Source: HGM04593 sp045631905
Lineage (GTDB): Bacteria > Bacteroidota > Bacteroidia > Bacteroidales > Bacteroidaceae
NCBI GenBank assembly: GCA_045631905.1
Contig: JAZQVO010000002.1
Location: 7,686 to 71,685, forward strand
DNA: 64,000 bases
Reading direction: 5' to 3'
This document shows positions 36,919-47,700 of the stretch, in pieces. The notes beneath the pieces were generated by a model. The model did not search any database and was not told the DNA's origin. It saw nothing but the letters and a program-made list of their open reading frames with translations. The first letter of the stretch is position 1. Every line of letters begins with the position of its first letter. The translations under genes and the position numbers were made by a program.

Positions 36919-38228
36919 AAAAGATAATACTATGCTTGTGCATTATCGCAACTGCAACGCTCTCCTACGCACAAGAGATAACACTTAAAGAGTGCCTGCA
37001 AAAAGGACTCGAAAACAACTATTCGCTACGCATAGTACGTGGCGAAGAGGAGATAAGCCGAAACAACGCCACACTTGCCAACGCCGGATACCTGCCCCAG
37101 CTCGATTTACAAGGTGCATACGACCTCTCGGGTGGCAAGAGCAACACCGAGATGCGCAGTGGTGGCGAAACAGCCAAAGAGAGCAACGGTACCGACCAAA
37201 CAGCCAAAGCCGGCATCGACCTCAACTGGACCATCTTCGACGGCTTTGCAATAAGCACCACATACAAGCAGTTGAAAGAGCTGAAACAGATGGGAGAGAC
37301 AAACACCCGCATCGCAGTCGAGGATTTCATAGCCACCCTCACTGCCGAATACTATAATTTCATTCAACAAAGGATACGTTTAAAAAACTACTTCTACGCG
37401 GTTCAGCTATCCAAGGAACGAATGAGGATTGTAGAGGAGCGTTACCACATAGGAAGCTTTTCGCGTCTCGACTACCAACAAGCAAAAGTCGATTTTAATG
37501 CCGACAGCGCACAATACATGCGTCAACAGGAGGCGGTGATAACATCGCGCATCGCGCTCAACGAGCTCATGGCCGTGGAACAAGTATACAGCCCGCTGTA
37601 CACAAAAGACACAACCATAAACGTAAACTCATCGCTCGACTTTACCGAGCTGTGGAACGGGACACTCGACAACAACGCCGAACTACTGAAAGCCACAATA
37701 AACAACAATATCGCAGAGCTCGACTACAAAAAGATTCTTTCTCGCAACTACCCCTATCTAAGGCTTAACACAGGGTACGATTTAAGTTACAACCGATACG
37801 GGAAAGGCAACTACATAAGCCGTCGGAACAACGGCTGGAACGGTGGTGTGACGATGGGAATAAACCTCTGGGACGGCAACAGACGACGCGAAAAGAGAAA
37901 CGCAAAAATTAAAATCATAAACCAGGAACTACAACGCGAGCGTCTGGAACTTGCACTTAAAGCCGACCTCGGCACTCTGTGGCAGGCCTATCGCAACAAC
38001 CTTGAACTTCTCAACCTCGAAGAGCAGAACCTGATAACTGCACGCGAGAACCACGAGATAGCCAAGGAGCGATACATGCTCGGCGACCTTTCGGGTTTTG
38101 AGATGCGCGAAGCACAACAGAGCCTCCTCGACGCAGAGGAGCGACTGCTCACAGCACAATACAATACAAAAATATGCGAAATTTCGCTGTTGCAACTAAG
38201 CGGTAAAATAACACGCTACCTCGAATAA
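36915..38228 (+). CDS. TolC-family outer-membrane factor of the RND pump
   Basis: A 437-aa outer-membrane channel with a 20-residue signal peptide (ending SYAQ). Two TolC repeats are visible: EITLKECLQKGLENNYSLR and later paired long helices (residues 95-160 and 250-330), with barrel strands such as LDLQGAYDLSGG and LRLNTGYDLSYN. Its ATG overlaps the pump stop by four bases, so the three components are made together. The final helix ends ISLLQLSGKITRYLE. It differs from the solitary TolC-type gene at 18 kb. Confidence 0.92.
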   Translation: MKKIILCLCIIATATLSYAQEITLKECLQKGLENNYSLRIVRGEEEISRNNATLANAGYLPQLDLQGAYDLSGGKSNTEMRSGGETAKESNGTDQTAKAGIDLNWTIFDGFAISTTYKQLKELKQMGETNTRIAVEDFIATLTAEYYNFIQQRIRLKNYFYAVQLSKERMRIVEERYHIGSFSRLDYQQAKVDFNADSAQYMRQQEAVITSRIALNELMAVEQVYSPLYTKDTTINVNSSLDFTELWNGTLDNNAELLKATINNNIAELDYKKILSRNYPYLRLNTGYDLSYNRYGKGNYISRRNNGWNGGVTMGINLWDGNRRREKRNAKIKIINQELQRERLELALKADLGTLWQAYRNNLELLNLEEQNLITARENHEIAKERYMLGDLSGFEMREAQQSLLDAEERLLTAQYNTKICEISLLQLSGKITRYLE

Positions 38229-38354
38229 CGAAAATACATTTTATTCACTTTTCTGCATATATATACTATTTGCAACTGCATCGCGGTATATATATGCAGA
38301 AATTTCTATTTTTTACATAAACTTATTGCAAAAATATTTCCTCGTTTAATAAAT

Positions 38355-38379
38355 GTTTACGAAATTTGCAACCGTAAAC
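38355..38379 (+). promoter_or_regulatory. Dyad upstream of korAB
   Basis: GTTTAC (38355-38360) and its complement GTAAAC (38374-38379) flank a 13-bp centre that contains AATTTG, a partial -7 box. It lies about 30 bp upstream of the korA ATG and could be an operator. Only inspection supports it. Confidence 0.3.
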
Positions 38380-38407
38380 AAAAAAATAATCTAAAAAGAC
38401 CATCATA

Positions 38408-40261
38408 ATGGCAGAAAACATCAAAAAACAAGAACTAGACCAAGTAATAGTACGTTTCTCGGGAGACTCGGGAGACGGCATGCAATTGGCCGGAAATATT
38501 TTCTCTACCATATCAGCAACGGTAGGAAACGACATATGTACATTCCCCGACTACCCAGCCGATATTCGCGCCCCGCAAGGTGTGCTCACAGGCGTGTCGG
38601 GTTTTCAAGTTCACATCGGTGCCGACAAGGTTCTTACACCCGGTGACAAGTGCGACGTGCTGGTAGCCATGAACCCCGCCGCATTAAAGACACAGTACAA
38701 ATATTGCAAACCGACAGGAGCAATAATCATCGACACCGACTCCTTCACCGAGAAAGACTTGCAAAAAGCTGAGTTCAAGACCGACAACCCCATAGAAGAG
38801 CTGGGCATTACCTGCGAGGTGGTACCCTGCCCCATCACATCAATGTGCCAAGCCACACTCAAAGATAGCGGTCTCGACAACAAGAGCATCGTTAGATGCA
38901 AGAACATGCTTGCTTTGGGACTTGTATGCTGGCTTTTCGACCGCGACCTTTCGCTTGCCGAAAACATGTTGCGTACAAAGTTTGCCAAAAAGCCTGAGAT
39001 TGCCGAAGCCAACATAAAAGCCCTGCATGCAGGTTACGACATGGGACACAACACCCATGCCTCGATATCGCACACTTACAGCATCGAAAGCAAGGGCGAA
39101 AAAGCAAAAGGCAAGTACATGGACATAAACGGTAACAAAGCCACCGCATACGGCCTCATCGCCGCCGCCGAAAAAGCAGGAATGAGATTGTTCCTTGGCT
39201 CCTATCCCATAACTCCCGCAACCGACATCTTACACGAACTTGCCAAGCACAAGTCACTCGGTGTAGTGACCATGCAGGCCGAGGACGAGATTGCAGGTTG
39301 CGCGTCGGCAGTAGGTGCAGCCTACGCAGGAGCACTTGCATGTACAAGCACAAGTGGCCCCGGCATATGTTTGAAGAGCGAGGCAATAAACCTTGCAGTC
39401 ATAACAGAACTACCACTTGTTATTATAGACGTTCAGCGCGGTGGTCCCTCGACAGGCCTCCCCACAAAGTCGGAGCAGACCGACCTTTTGCAAGCACTAT
39501 ACGGCCGTAACGGCGAAAGCCCCATACCCGTAATTGCGGCAAGCTCGCCCACCGACTGTTTCGACTCGGCATTCAACGCATGTAAAATAGCCGTGGAGCA
39601 CATGACACCCGTCATTCTGCTCACCGACGCATTCATCGCCAACGGTTCGGCCGCATGGAGACTACCCGACATCAACGAATATCCCGCAATAGTACCCCCC
39701 TACGTCACACCCGAGATGAAAGAGGGGTGGACACCCTACATGCGCAACCCCGAAAACGACGTACGCTACTGGGCCGTTCCCGGCACCGAAGGGTTCACAC
39801 ACCGCATCGGAGGTTTGGAGAAGAGCGCGGCAACGGGAGCAATATCAAACGACCCCGACAACCACCACAACATGGTTGCCAAACGCGCCGACAAGGTAGC
39901 AAAGATTGCAAACTATATCCCCGCCCTCAAAGTAGAAGGCGACGAGAATGCCGACCTGCTTATTGTGGGCTTCGGAGGCACATACGGTCACCTGTGCGAA
40001 GCTATGCAGGCAATGAACAAAGCCGGCAAGAAGGTAGCACTTGCACACTTCAACTACATCAATCCCCTGCCCGCCAACACAGCCGAGGTGCTTGGCAAAT
40101 ACAAAAAGATTGTTGTTGCCGAGCAAAATATGGGACAATTTGCATCGTACCTGCGTACAAAAATCGATGGCATAGAACTACATCAGTATAACGAAGTAAA
40201 GGGCCAACCTTTTGCAGTAACAACATTGGTTGAGGCATTTACAAAAATCATGGAGGAGTAA
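38408..40261 (+). CDS. korA: 2-oxoacid:ferredoxin oxidoreductase, fused gamma-alpha subunit (KorA type)
   Basis: A 617-aa subunit. Residues 10-190 are the gamma-type domain (VRFSGDSGDGMQLAGNI start), and residues about 230-610 the alpha domain with the SYPITPATDIL motif near 263 and MQAEDEIAGCASAVGAAYAGA near 287. The enzyme decarboxylates 2-oxoglutarate (or another 2-oxoacid) to acyl-CoA, reducing ferredoxin; the fused layout plus 334-aa beta subunit is the 2-oxoglutarate type in this phylum, but the exact substrate is not proven. korB begins 4 bp later. No separate delta ferredoxin gene is present. Confidence 0.93.
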   Translation: MAENIKKQELDQVIVRFSGDSGDGMQLAGNIFSTISATVGNDICTFPDYPADIRAPQGVLTGVSGFQVHIGADKVLTPGDKCDVLVAMNPAALKTQYKYCKPTGAIIIDTDSFTEKDLQKAEFKTDNPIEELGITCEVVPCPITSMCQATLKDSGLDNKSIVRCKNMLALGLVCWLFDRDLSLAENMLRTKFAKKPEIAEANIKALHAGYDMGHNTHASISHTYSIESKGEKAKGKYMDINGNKATAYGLIAAAEKAGMRLFLGSYPITPATDILHELAKHKSLGVVTMQAEDEIAGCASAVGAAYAGALACTSTSGPGICLKSEAINLAVITELPLVIIDVQRGGPSTGLPTKSEQTDLLQALYGRNGESPIPVIAASSPTDCFDSAFNACKIAVEHMTPVILLTDAFIANGSAAWRLPDINEYPAIVPPYVTPEMKEGWTPYMRNPENDVRYWAVPGTEGFTHRIGGLEKSAATGAISNDPDNHHNMVAKRADKVAKIANYIPALKVEGDENADLLIVGFGGTYGHLCEAMQAMNKAGKKVALAHFNYINPLPANTAEVLGKYKKIVVAEQNMGQFASYLRTKIDGIELHQYNEVKGQPFAVTTLVEAFTKIMEE

Positions 40262-40265
40262 AAAA

Positions 40266-41270
40266 ATGAGCGAATATACAGTACAAGATTATAAATTCGG
40301 GCAACCCCGCTGGTGCCCCGGTTGTGGCGACCACTCATTCTTGGGAGCACTGCACAAAGCCATGAGCGAGATAGGCATCGCACCCCATAAGACAGCAGTA
40401 ATTTCGGGTATCGGCTGTTCATCGCGCCTGCCCTACTACATGAACACATACGGTTTCCACACAATACACGGCCGTGCGGCTGCTATTGCCACAGGTGCAA
40501 AAATTGCAAACCCCGACCTCACCATATGGCAAATTTCGGGTGATGGCGACGGCCTTGCCATCGGAGGAAACCACTTTATTCATGCCGTGCGACGCAACAT
40601 CGACCTCAACATGATATTGCTGAACAACCGCATATACGGTCTCACAAAAGGACAATACTCACCCACTTCGGCAAGAGGCTTTGTCAGCAAATCGTCGCCC
40701 TACGGTACCGTAGAGGACCCCTTCCACCCCGCCGAGCTATGCTTCGGTGCTCGCGGACAATTCTTTGCCCGTTGCGTTGCGACAGACATGAGTGCAACCG
40801 TAGAGTGCCTTAAAGCAGCCGCTCAACACAAAGGCGCATCGGTAGTAGAGGTGTTGCAAAACTGCGTTATCTTTAACAACGGCACACACGACAGCATATA
40901 CACCAAAGAGGGCCGTGCCAAGAACGCTATCTACTTGGAGCATGGCAAGCCCATGATATTCGGTCAGGAGAGAGAGTTCGGCCTTGTACAGGAGGGCTTC
41001 GGGTTGAAGGTTGTAAAGATTGGAGAGAACGGAATAACAGAGAACGACATACTCGTTCACGACGCACACTGCAAGGACACCACACTACACCTTAAACTCG
41101 CGCTCATGGAGGGCCCAGATTTCCCCATAGCACTTGGCGTGATACGCAATGTAGAAGCACCTACATACAACGATGCCGTTCATGCGCAGGTAGAGGAGGT
41201 TAAGAGCCAAAAGAAGTATCACAACTTCACCGAGCTTCTCAACACCAACGATACTTGGGAAATAAAATAA
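40266..41270 (+). CDS. korB: 2-oxoacid:ferredoxin oxidoreductase, beta subunit (KorB type)
   Basis: A 334-aa subunit that binds thiamine diphosphate and an Fe-S cluster. PRWCPGCGDHSFLGAL near residues 13-28 has the two Cys of the cluster pattern, a third Cys in GIGCSSRLPYYM near 53, HGRAAAIATGAK near 72, and the TPP-binding GDGDGLAIGGNHFIHA ending in NRIYGLTKGQYSPTS. The start MSEYTVQDY at 40266 is chosen because it lies 4 bp behind the korA stop; an in-frame ATG inside korA is less likely. Reduced ferredoxin would feed hydrogenase or Rnf-type enzymes. Confidence 0.95.
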   Translation: MSEYTVQDYKFGQPRWCPGCGDHSFLGALHKAMSEIGIAPHKTAVISGIGCSSRLPYYMNTYGFHTIHGRAAAIATGAKIANPDLTIWQISGDGDGLAIGGNHFIHAVRRNIDLNMILLNNRIYGLTKGQYSPTSARGFVSKSSPYGTVEDPFHPAELCFGARGQFFARCVATDMSATVECLKAAAQHKGASVVEVLQNCVIFNNGTHDSIYTKEGRAKNAIYLEHGKPMIFGQEREFGLVQEGFGLKVVKIGENGITENDILVHDAHCKDTTLHLKLALMEGPDFPIALGVIRNVEAPTYNDAVHAQVEEVKSQKKYHNFTELLNTNDTWEIK

Positions 41271-41287
41271 ATAGACAAACATAAATA

Positions 41288-41325
41288 AACATAAACGGGC
41301 AACCAATTGGTTGCCCGTTTATGTT
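41288..41325 (+). terminator. Terminator after korB
   Basis: A long perfect palindrome (AACATAAACGGGCAACCAA and its complement, centre 41306) ends in TTTT. It lies 17 bp after the korB stop. Confidence 0.9.
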
Positions 41326-41396
41326 TTGCGGTCCTTCTTTGCAGGTTCTCTATAACGCAGAAAGAGGAGGCAAACAGCACCCCCCAAAAAAAACAA

Positions 41397-41428
41397 ACAC
41401 CCCGAAGGAGCTAGTTCCTTCGGGGTGT
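41397..41428 (-). terminator. Terminator of the 52-aa membrane protein gene
   Basis: ACACCCCGAAGGA (41397-41409) pairs with 41416-41428 around loop GCTAGT. On the minus strand the stem is followed by a run of T interrupted once (plus-strand A run at 41386-41397). Confidence 0.85.
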
Positions 41429-41443
41429 CTATCCTTTAGCTAA

Positions 41444-41602
41444 TTATAGAAGCAAAAGACCTAATACAAAACCAGCTACAGCAGCCCACAAATAGCTCTT
41501 AGCAGCCTCAGCCTCATCGTTTTTCTTTACAAAATAGAGAACAATTCCCACGATAGGAATAAGGAACGAAAGAATCACCAAAATAACATTAGCATTTTTC
41601 AT
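41444..41602 (-). CDS. Small two-helix membrane protein (52 aa)
   Basis: A 52-aa inner-membrane protein. Helix 1 is about residues 5-24 (VILVILSFLIPIVGIVLYFV), followed by a charged turn KKNDEAEA and helix 2 at 36-52 (SYLWAAVAGFVLGLLLL). The start at MKNANV (41600-41602) fits a -7 box (plus CAAATATA at 41654-41661) upstream and a dedicated terminator downstream, so it is an independent gene. The family is not named in my knowledge, though such proteins are frequent in Bacteroidota. It is neighboured by korB and the glycosidase giant but probably unrelated to both. Confidence 0.7.
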   Translation of the reverse strand: MKNANVILVILSFLIPIVGIVLYFVKKNDEAEAAKSYLWAAVAGFVLGLLLL

Positions 41603-41653
41603 AATAGTAAACCCTGATTCGTGTCGGGCACAACTTTTAATATAGGTTATTAA

Positions 41654-41661
41654 CAAATATA
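41654..41661 (-). promoter_or_regulatory. -7 box of the 52-aa membrane protein gene
   Basis: Minus-strand TATATTTG, 52 bp before the start codon. No TTG at the ideal distance. Confidence 0.4.
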
Positions 41662-41730
41662 TATGTTTACAAGTGTTATGCGCTCTTCCTGTTAAAACAC
41701 TCTTTTAAATTATAGGAAAAACTTGTAAAG

Positions 41731-44700
41731 TTAATGTTTCAGGAATTTATGCACGGCATTAACGCCTTTACCCTTAATTACCAAAATATATGAACCTTTG
41801 GGCAGACCTGCAAGCGACACCTTCGCATCACCCGCCTTGGTGCAACCTACAACAACACCCTTTACGTCGAGTACCTCAACCTCGGTGCCGGGAGGCATAT
41901 TTTTACACTCTACCACCTCATCGGCAACATTATATTTAATGTCGATGTTCGAGGCATCAATATTCTCGACACCTGTACCCATACCATTAATGGTGCTTAC
42001 ACGCAAGGTGTGTGTATATACCGAGCCGACAGGGGTGTAATACATACTCTCTGTACCGGGGCCACAGCTACCGTTACCGATACCCCTTTGCATGTAGTCG
42101 AAGGTAGCATACAAAACATCATCTTTATCAAGTTCCCAAGGGTGTAAGGCCGGTGTAAGGTACTGCACCTGGTTGTAGTGAGAGAGAGAGAACGAAACCT
42201 CGCCCTCGGTTGCAATATTTATGGTATTACCATTCTCGGGGTTCACCAGAGAGAGCTCACGCAAAGACATTCTGTTACCCATAGACTGTGGGTGAGCATA
42301 CATCTCGAACATCTCATCGACAGTAGTTGTGTAACGACCTATAAACGAACCACGCTGACGGTCGATATAGTTCTCCCACGGGCCTTTTGCATAGTACGAC
42401 ACATTCTCGTAGCCGGCCGGGAAGACAACATCAAGACCTATGCGACGCAAAGCGTTACTCATGGGCATGTAGCTAACCTTCATATCAACCGTACCACAAG
42501 CATATACCGTGTATACTATTGTATAAGGACACTTGGCATGCTCCACGTTCACAGTTACCTCGCACGATGTCTTATCGCTCGACAAAGAGGCGTTCACGGT
42601 TGCCGATGATATATACGTTGAAACATCTCCGAAATTATGCTCGCCATAAGGGCTCTCGTTCTCTATCCAACGAATATTGCTATACACAGGGTAACTGCCA
42701 CCATCTTCGAGAACCTTCACACCGTTTGCCACCCAACTTGTGACAAAGCCTTCGCCATTAACAGAGAATGTTATATTATCGTTGCTTACGGTATACCCAC
42801 CCTCCGACACAAGTGTAAGTGTTTCGGTGGTTGCAGGCATAGCGACAAGTGCCGAACGCTCCTGCAAAACAAACTGCTCGGTGGCAATAGAGTAACCACT
42901 CTCACACCATGCCTCGGCACTCTTCTTCAATAATTCGACATTCAGCAAATATTCATGCCCCGGCTCAAATGTGGTTGCAGGTGAGAGTGCAACTTCGGCG
43001 GTTGCAGAGGGCTCGGTCGAAGGAATATCCACCATGTTGGTCTCCACAACATTACCATCGCACAACAGAGAGTAACGCAACGCGAAATTATCGAGGTTTA
43101 TGAAGTTGTACTTATTCTTTATGGAGAGCACACCCTGTGTTGCATCGTATGAGAATGTAGCATACTGGTACACCTTCTTTACCTCGGTGAGTTTTGCACT
43201 CCAAGCACGGTCGGCGGTTACAAGACCGTTATTCACAAAGTTACCTTGATGGGGGCCGGGGTAGTCGTAACCCGATGTATATTTCGGGAAACCGTTTACA
43301 TCGAGCACACCACTCATAATAGCTTTGGGGTCGTAAATAGATTGGTCCACCCAATCCCATATACAACCACCGATACCATGCTTACTGCTCTCTATAATAT
43401 CCCAATACTCCTGCAAGTTACCAACAGCATTACCCATAGCGTGAGCATACTCGCACATGAAGAAAGGCTCACCACCTATGCTGTTATTTGCCTTATTGCG
43501 AACATAAGCAAGGTCGGGATACATCTTAGAGTGCAAGTCGGTATTCTTTGCCGAATTATCGTTTGAGTAACCCTCGTAATGTACAGGGCGAGAATCCAAC
43601 GCTTTTGTCGCGGCGTATGTAAAGTCGAAGTTCACACCCACGCCCGACTCGTTACCCAACGACCAGAAAATAACCGATGGGTGGTTACGGTCGCGATAGA
43701 CCATGCGCACCGTGCGGTCCACATATTGTGCACGCCATGTAAGGTCGTTCGATATACTGTTTCGTCCCTTGTCGTTCCAGCTCTTGTGGCACTCCACATC
43801 GGCCTCGTTCATCACATAAAGACCATAGTAATCGAACATAGCATACATTTTCGCCTGACGGGGATAATGGCTTGTGCGCACAGTGTTCATGTTGCTCTGC
43901 TTCATCATCTGAACATCTTTGAGCATTGTTTCAACATCTATCGCACGACCATGCAAGGGGTGAGTATCTTGGTTGTTCACACCCTTGAAGAAGACACGCT
44001 TGCCATTTATGAGAACCACACCGTTCTTTATCTCAATACTACGGAAACCATACTTTGTAGAGAAGACCATCTCCTCTTTTCCGTCAGCGTCTTTCTGGCG
44101 CACCACAACAGTATAGAGGTTTGGTGTCTCGGCTGTCCATGCTTGCAGGTTGCTCAAAGCATCAAAAGCCAAGGCAGTCTTGACCTTTTTGCTACCGGCT
44201 CCTATATTCACTAATGCCGAACGTGTGGCAACGACAGCACCTTGCGGGTCTACAAGGTCGGCCTCTATGGTCTTTGTTGTGGCAACCCCCGTTCTGTTGT
44301 CAATCTCAAAATCGATATTCATCGAACCGCTAGCATAACCATCGTCAAGTACAGATGTAACATAGTGGTCGCAAACAAAAGTTTTTGGTGTAGCATAGAG
44401 ATATACGTCGCGGTGCAAACCACTCATGTGGAACATATCCTGACCTTCGAGGTACGAAGCATCGCTCCATCGCAACACCTGTATGCTTATGTTATTTGTT
44501 CCGGTGCACACATGGTCACTTATCTCAAATTCGTGGTCGTTGTTACCACCCTGAGTGTAACCCACATATTCGCCGTTCACCCAAATATAGGCCGCGCTGT
44601 AAAGACCATCAAAGTGCAGGAACACATTCTTGCCGTCCCACTCCTCGGGCAAAGTAAATGTACGACGATAAGAGCCCACGGGGTTGTCACCTACTCCGCT

Positions 44701-47700
44701 TACCTTATTAATAATATATGGAGGATTATTCAAGAAGGCATACTCCACATTCACATAGAGGGGCAAATCGTAGCCCTTCATCTCCCAGCACGATGGAACA
44801 TCTATATTGTCCCAAGACGACACATCGGCATCGGTTCCCCAGAACTCCTCCTTGCCGGGACGCAAAGAGGGATTAGGCACAAACTTAAACTTCCATGTTC
44901 CATTCAAAGAGAGATAGTCGGCCTGTTTAGGGGTGAGCCATGGGAGATTATAGTTAGCATCGCCCTTCATTAGAGATGTTGATGTGTAGGGGATAAATGT
45001 TGCATGAGCAGGCTCCTTGTTCTCCTCAAAGAACTCGTGATTCTCCCAATCGTTACCGAAAGAACCGCTCAACATCGAAAGTTCGAACTTTGTACCCTCG
45101 TCCGATGCAACGGTTGTTGTAGCAAACGCATTATCGGCAATCGACTGCAAGTAGTACTTGGTACTGCTCTTGTATGCGTATATGCGATATACACCATTCT
45201 CGCCATCAACCTCCTCAAAGTATATATTCTGGTTACTGTTCGAGCTGTTTGTTGTGTACAAGAGAGGAACGCAAGAACCACTCAGGCCCATGTCGAGAGA
45301 AAGAGCGTAATATTGCGATGTTGCCACAAAAGCTGTTTTACCTGTGGTAAGTTTCCATATCTGGCCATTATTGCTCTTGTTGTAATTCACAGAGTATATG
45401 TAGCTGTCCAACGTGCTGTTGGGAAGAACAGTCACAACCTGACCGGTAGTTACGCTTTTTATAACAAAAGATTTGTTTGCAACAGGGAAATTAAGAGGTA
45501 ACTCCTCGTCTGTTTTATGGAGACGGAAAAGCGAAGTCTCACTCTCCAAGTCGCTTACAACAAGAGGTGTACCCGATGCCGAGGCACCAAGGCACTGCGA
45601 GAGGTTACCGGCATTCAACAAACGACAAACACCGGTCTCAGTCTCGTCTATTTTGAAAATCTGGTTCACGTTGTAAGGCTCACAATTCCACTGCACAGGG
45701 TGACCTACGCCGGGTGCCATGTCCAACGCCTTCTTAGATGTAGCGTTTACCAAAATGTACTCGTCGGCAACACCTGTGGGGTAAAGAGCCCACTTTTGTC
45801 CGTTGCTACTCTCGTTACCGTCGGCATAGGCAATGACAGCATCGTTTTCAACATTGTCGCCATTAGTTATATACTTGCCGTTACCAACATTTTCTATTCT
45901 GTAAACATAGAGCTTGGGGGTAGTAATCTCATCGGGCTCAACCTCGGGCTGGGGTTCTACATATTTTTGTTCAATGCCCAAAGTATAACTTTCTGCGTGG
46001 CTTATAGCCTGCTCAAACAAGCGAGTGCCATCGCTTACAAGGAACTTGACACCATCCTTTGTCGCCGACTGAGTCAGACGCATGGAGAACATGTCACCTT
46101 GCATGGTGATGAGATAGGTGTTCCAGTCGCTGTAATATTGGTTTGTTCCAAACACACCTTTTTCGTTAAGATAACGACCGTCGGCTTTGCTCACAATCTT
46201 ATAATAGTTTTTACCCGATGCATCGGGAGTTATCAACCACTCTTGTGCAAGACCTGGAGAGGTTACATCTTGGAAAACAGGGTTACCGCCACTGCCTCTT
46301 ATGTTGATATTTGTAAGGTACTTATTACCATCTTTTATGTAGTAGATTCCGTTAGAAGATATTGTGGTAATCTCCTTTTCCTCGTCGTTTCCTATGGGCA
46401 CGATGTCGAAAACAAAGTTTGCAGGCATAAGTTCATTTGAACTGCTTGCACTCACCCTTGTACCGTTGGCTGTCCAGAGCTTGTCACCTGCGCTACCAGC
46501 GTTCTTAATAGCATACTTTCCGTTAGCCAAACGATAAATTTCGTATGTGTGCCATACCGACTCGAAGGGGTTGGTTGTCTCGCTCACGGTGAACTCGCCC
46601 TTCTCGTTTAGGTAGCGGTTATCTTCGAGGTTGATAATCTTGTAACGGTTTGTCGAGGGGTCCAAGGTAATTTTCCACTCCTGTTTCTGGGGACGTACAT
46701 CGTCGAGAGCCGATGTAAACTTAGGCACACTGCTTGCTACATTAGGTGTGGTGTTTGTGAGATATTTACCATTAAATTTAATGTAATATACTCCATTCTC
46801 CAGAACCTGAGCAGGGAATACATCGGTACGATAATCGTAATTCTCTTTATATTCGGCAACGAGCTCGCCCATCGCATCTTTTATAAAAGGCTCAACATGC
46901 ACGGTTCCCACCACCGGAGTAGCCTGTTTCAGGGTGCCGGAGAAGTCGCGTGAGCGCAATGCTCCTTGCAACTTCTCATACTCGTTATAACGCAAATAGC
47001 TGTTTATGAAGCTATCGGGGTTCTCGCACAAAAGGGCATTCTGCATCTCGACCAAAGAGACACCCTTCAAACCTAAATAGCGCATACTGTGGAGCCAAGG
47101 GGTTATCTCCGCTATGAGGGCAGGAGCCTCAGATGTAGCCAAGAGGTTGTCGGCAACAGAAACAAATTTCTTGAACTGCACACCCACAGCCTCGTATGCA
47201 CCAGCCTTGTCACCTGCCGATATTTTTGTGTCGTAGAGGTTTTTTGCCTCAACAAATTCGGGCGACTCGTTCATGCGACGCAAACCGTGCACGGTGCTAC
47301 CAAGGTCCACATTATTCTCGCAGAAGAAACGAAAATCGGCAACATTTTGGGGCATGAGATACTGCAAAGCGTTCTCCCACGATGCATCGGCATCGTATGC
47401 CGGCATGTTCCAGTTGTAATCGCCTATACTGAAAAGCGATACCTTTGAGGCTTCGGCATACTCCATAGGGTTGGCTGTGAAACCCGAAAGCATGTCGGCT
47501 ATGTCGAGGTCGTTACCATAAGTGGGGCCCATGAGCAAGTGATTAATACAGTAGTCGGTTACAGGGTAGTTGAGCCAAATATATGCTTTGCGACTTATTT
47601 GGTTGTTTATCCACTGCATATCGCTCTTGTTTATCATATCGACAACCGAATTACCGGTCCACATTATGCGCACAGAGGGGTTCATGGTTGTTCCAAGCGT

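Noticed and set aside
43579..44973. Long plus-strand frames opposite the GH2 domain
   Set aside because: Antisense shadows of a gene with intact catalytic residues.
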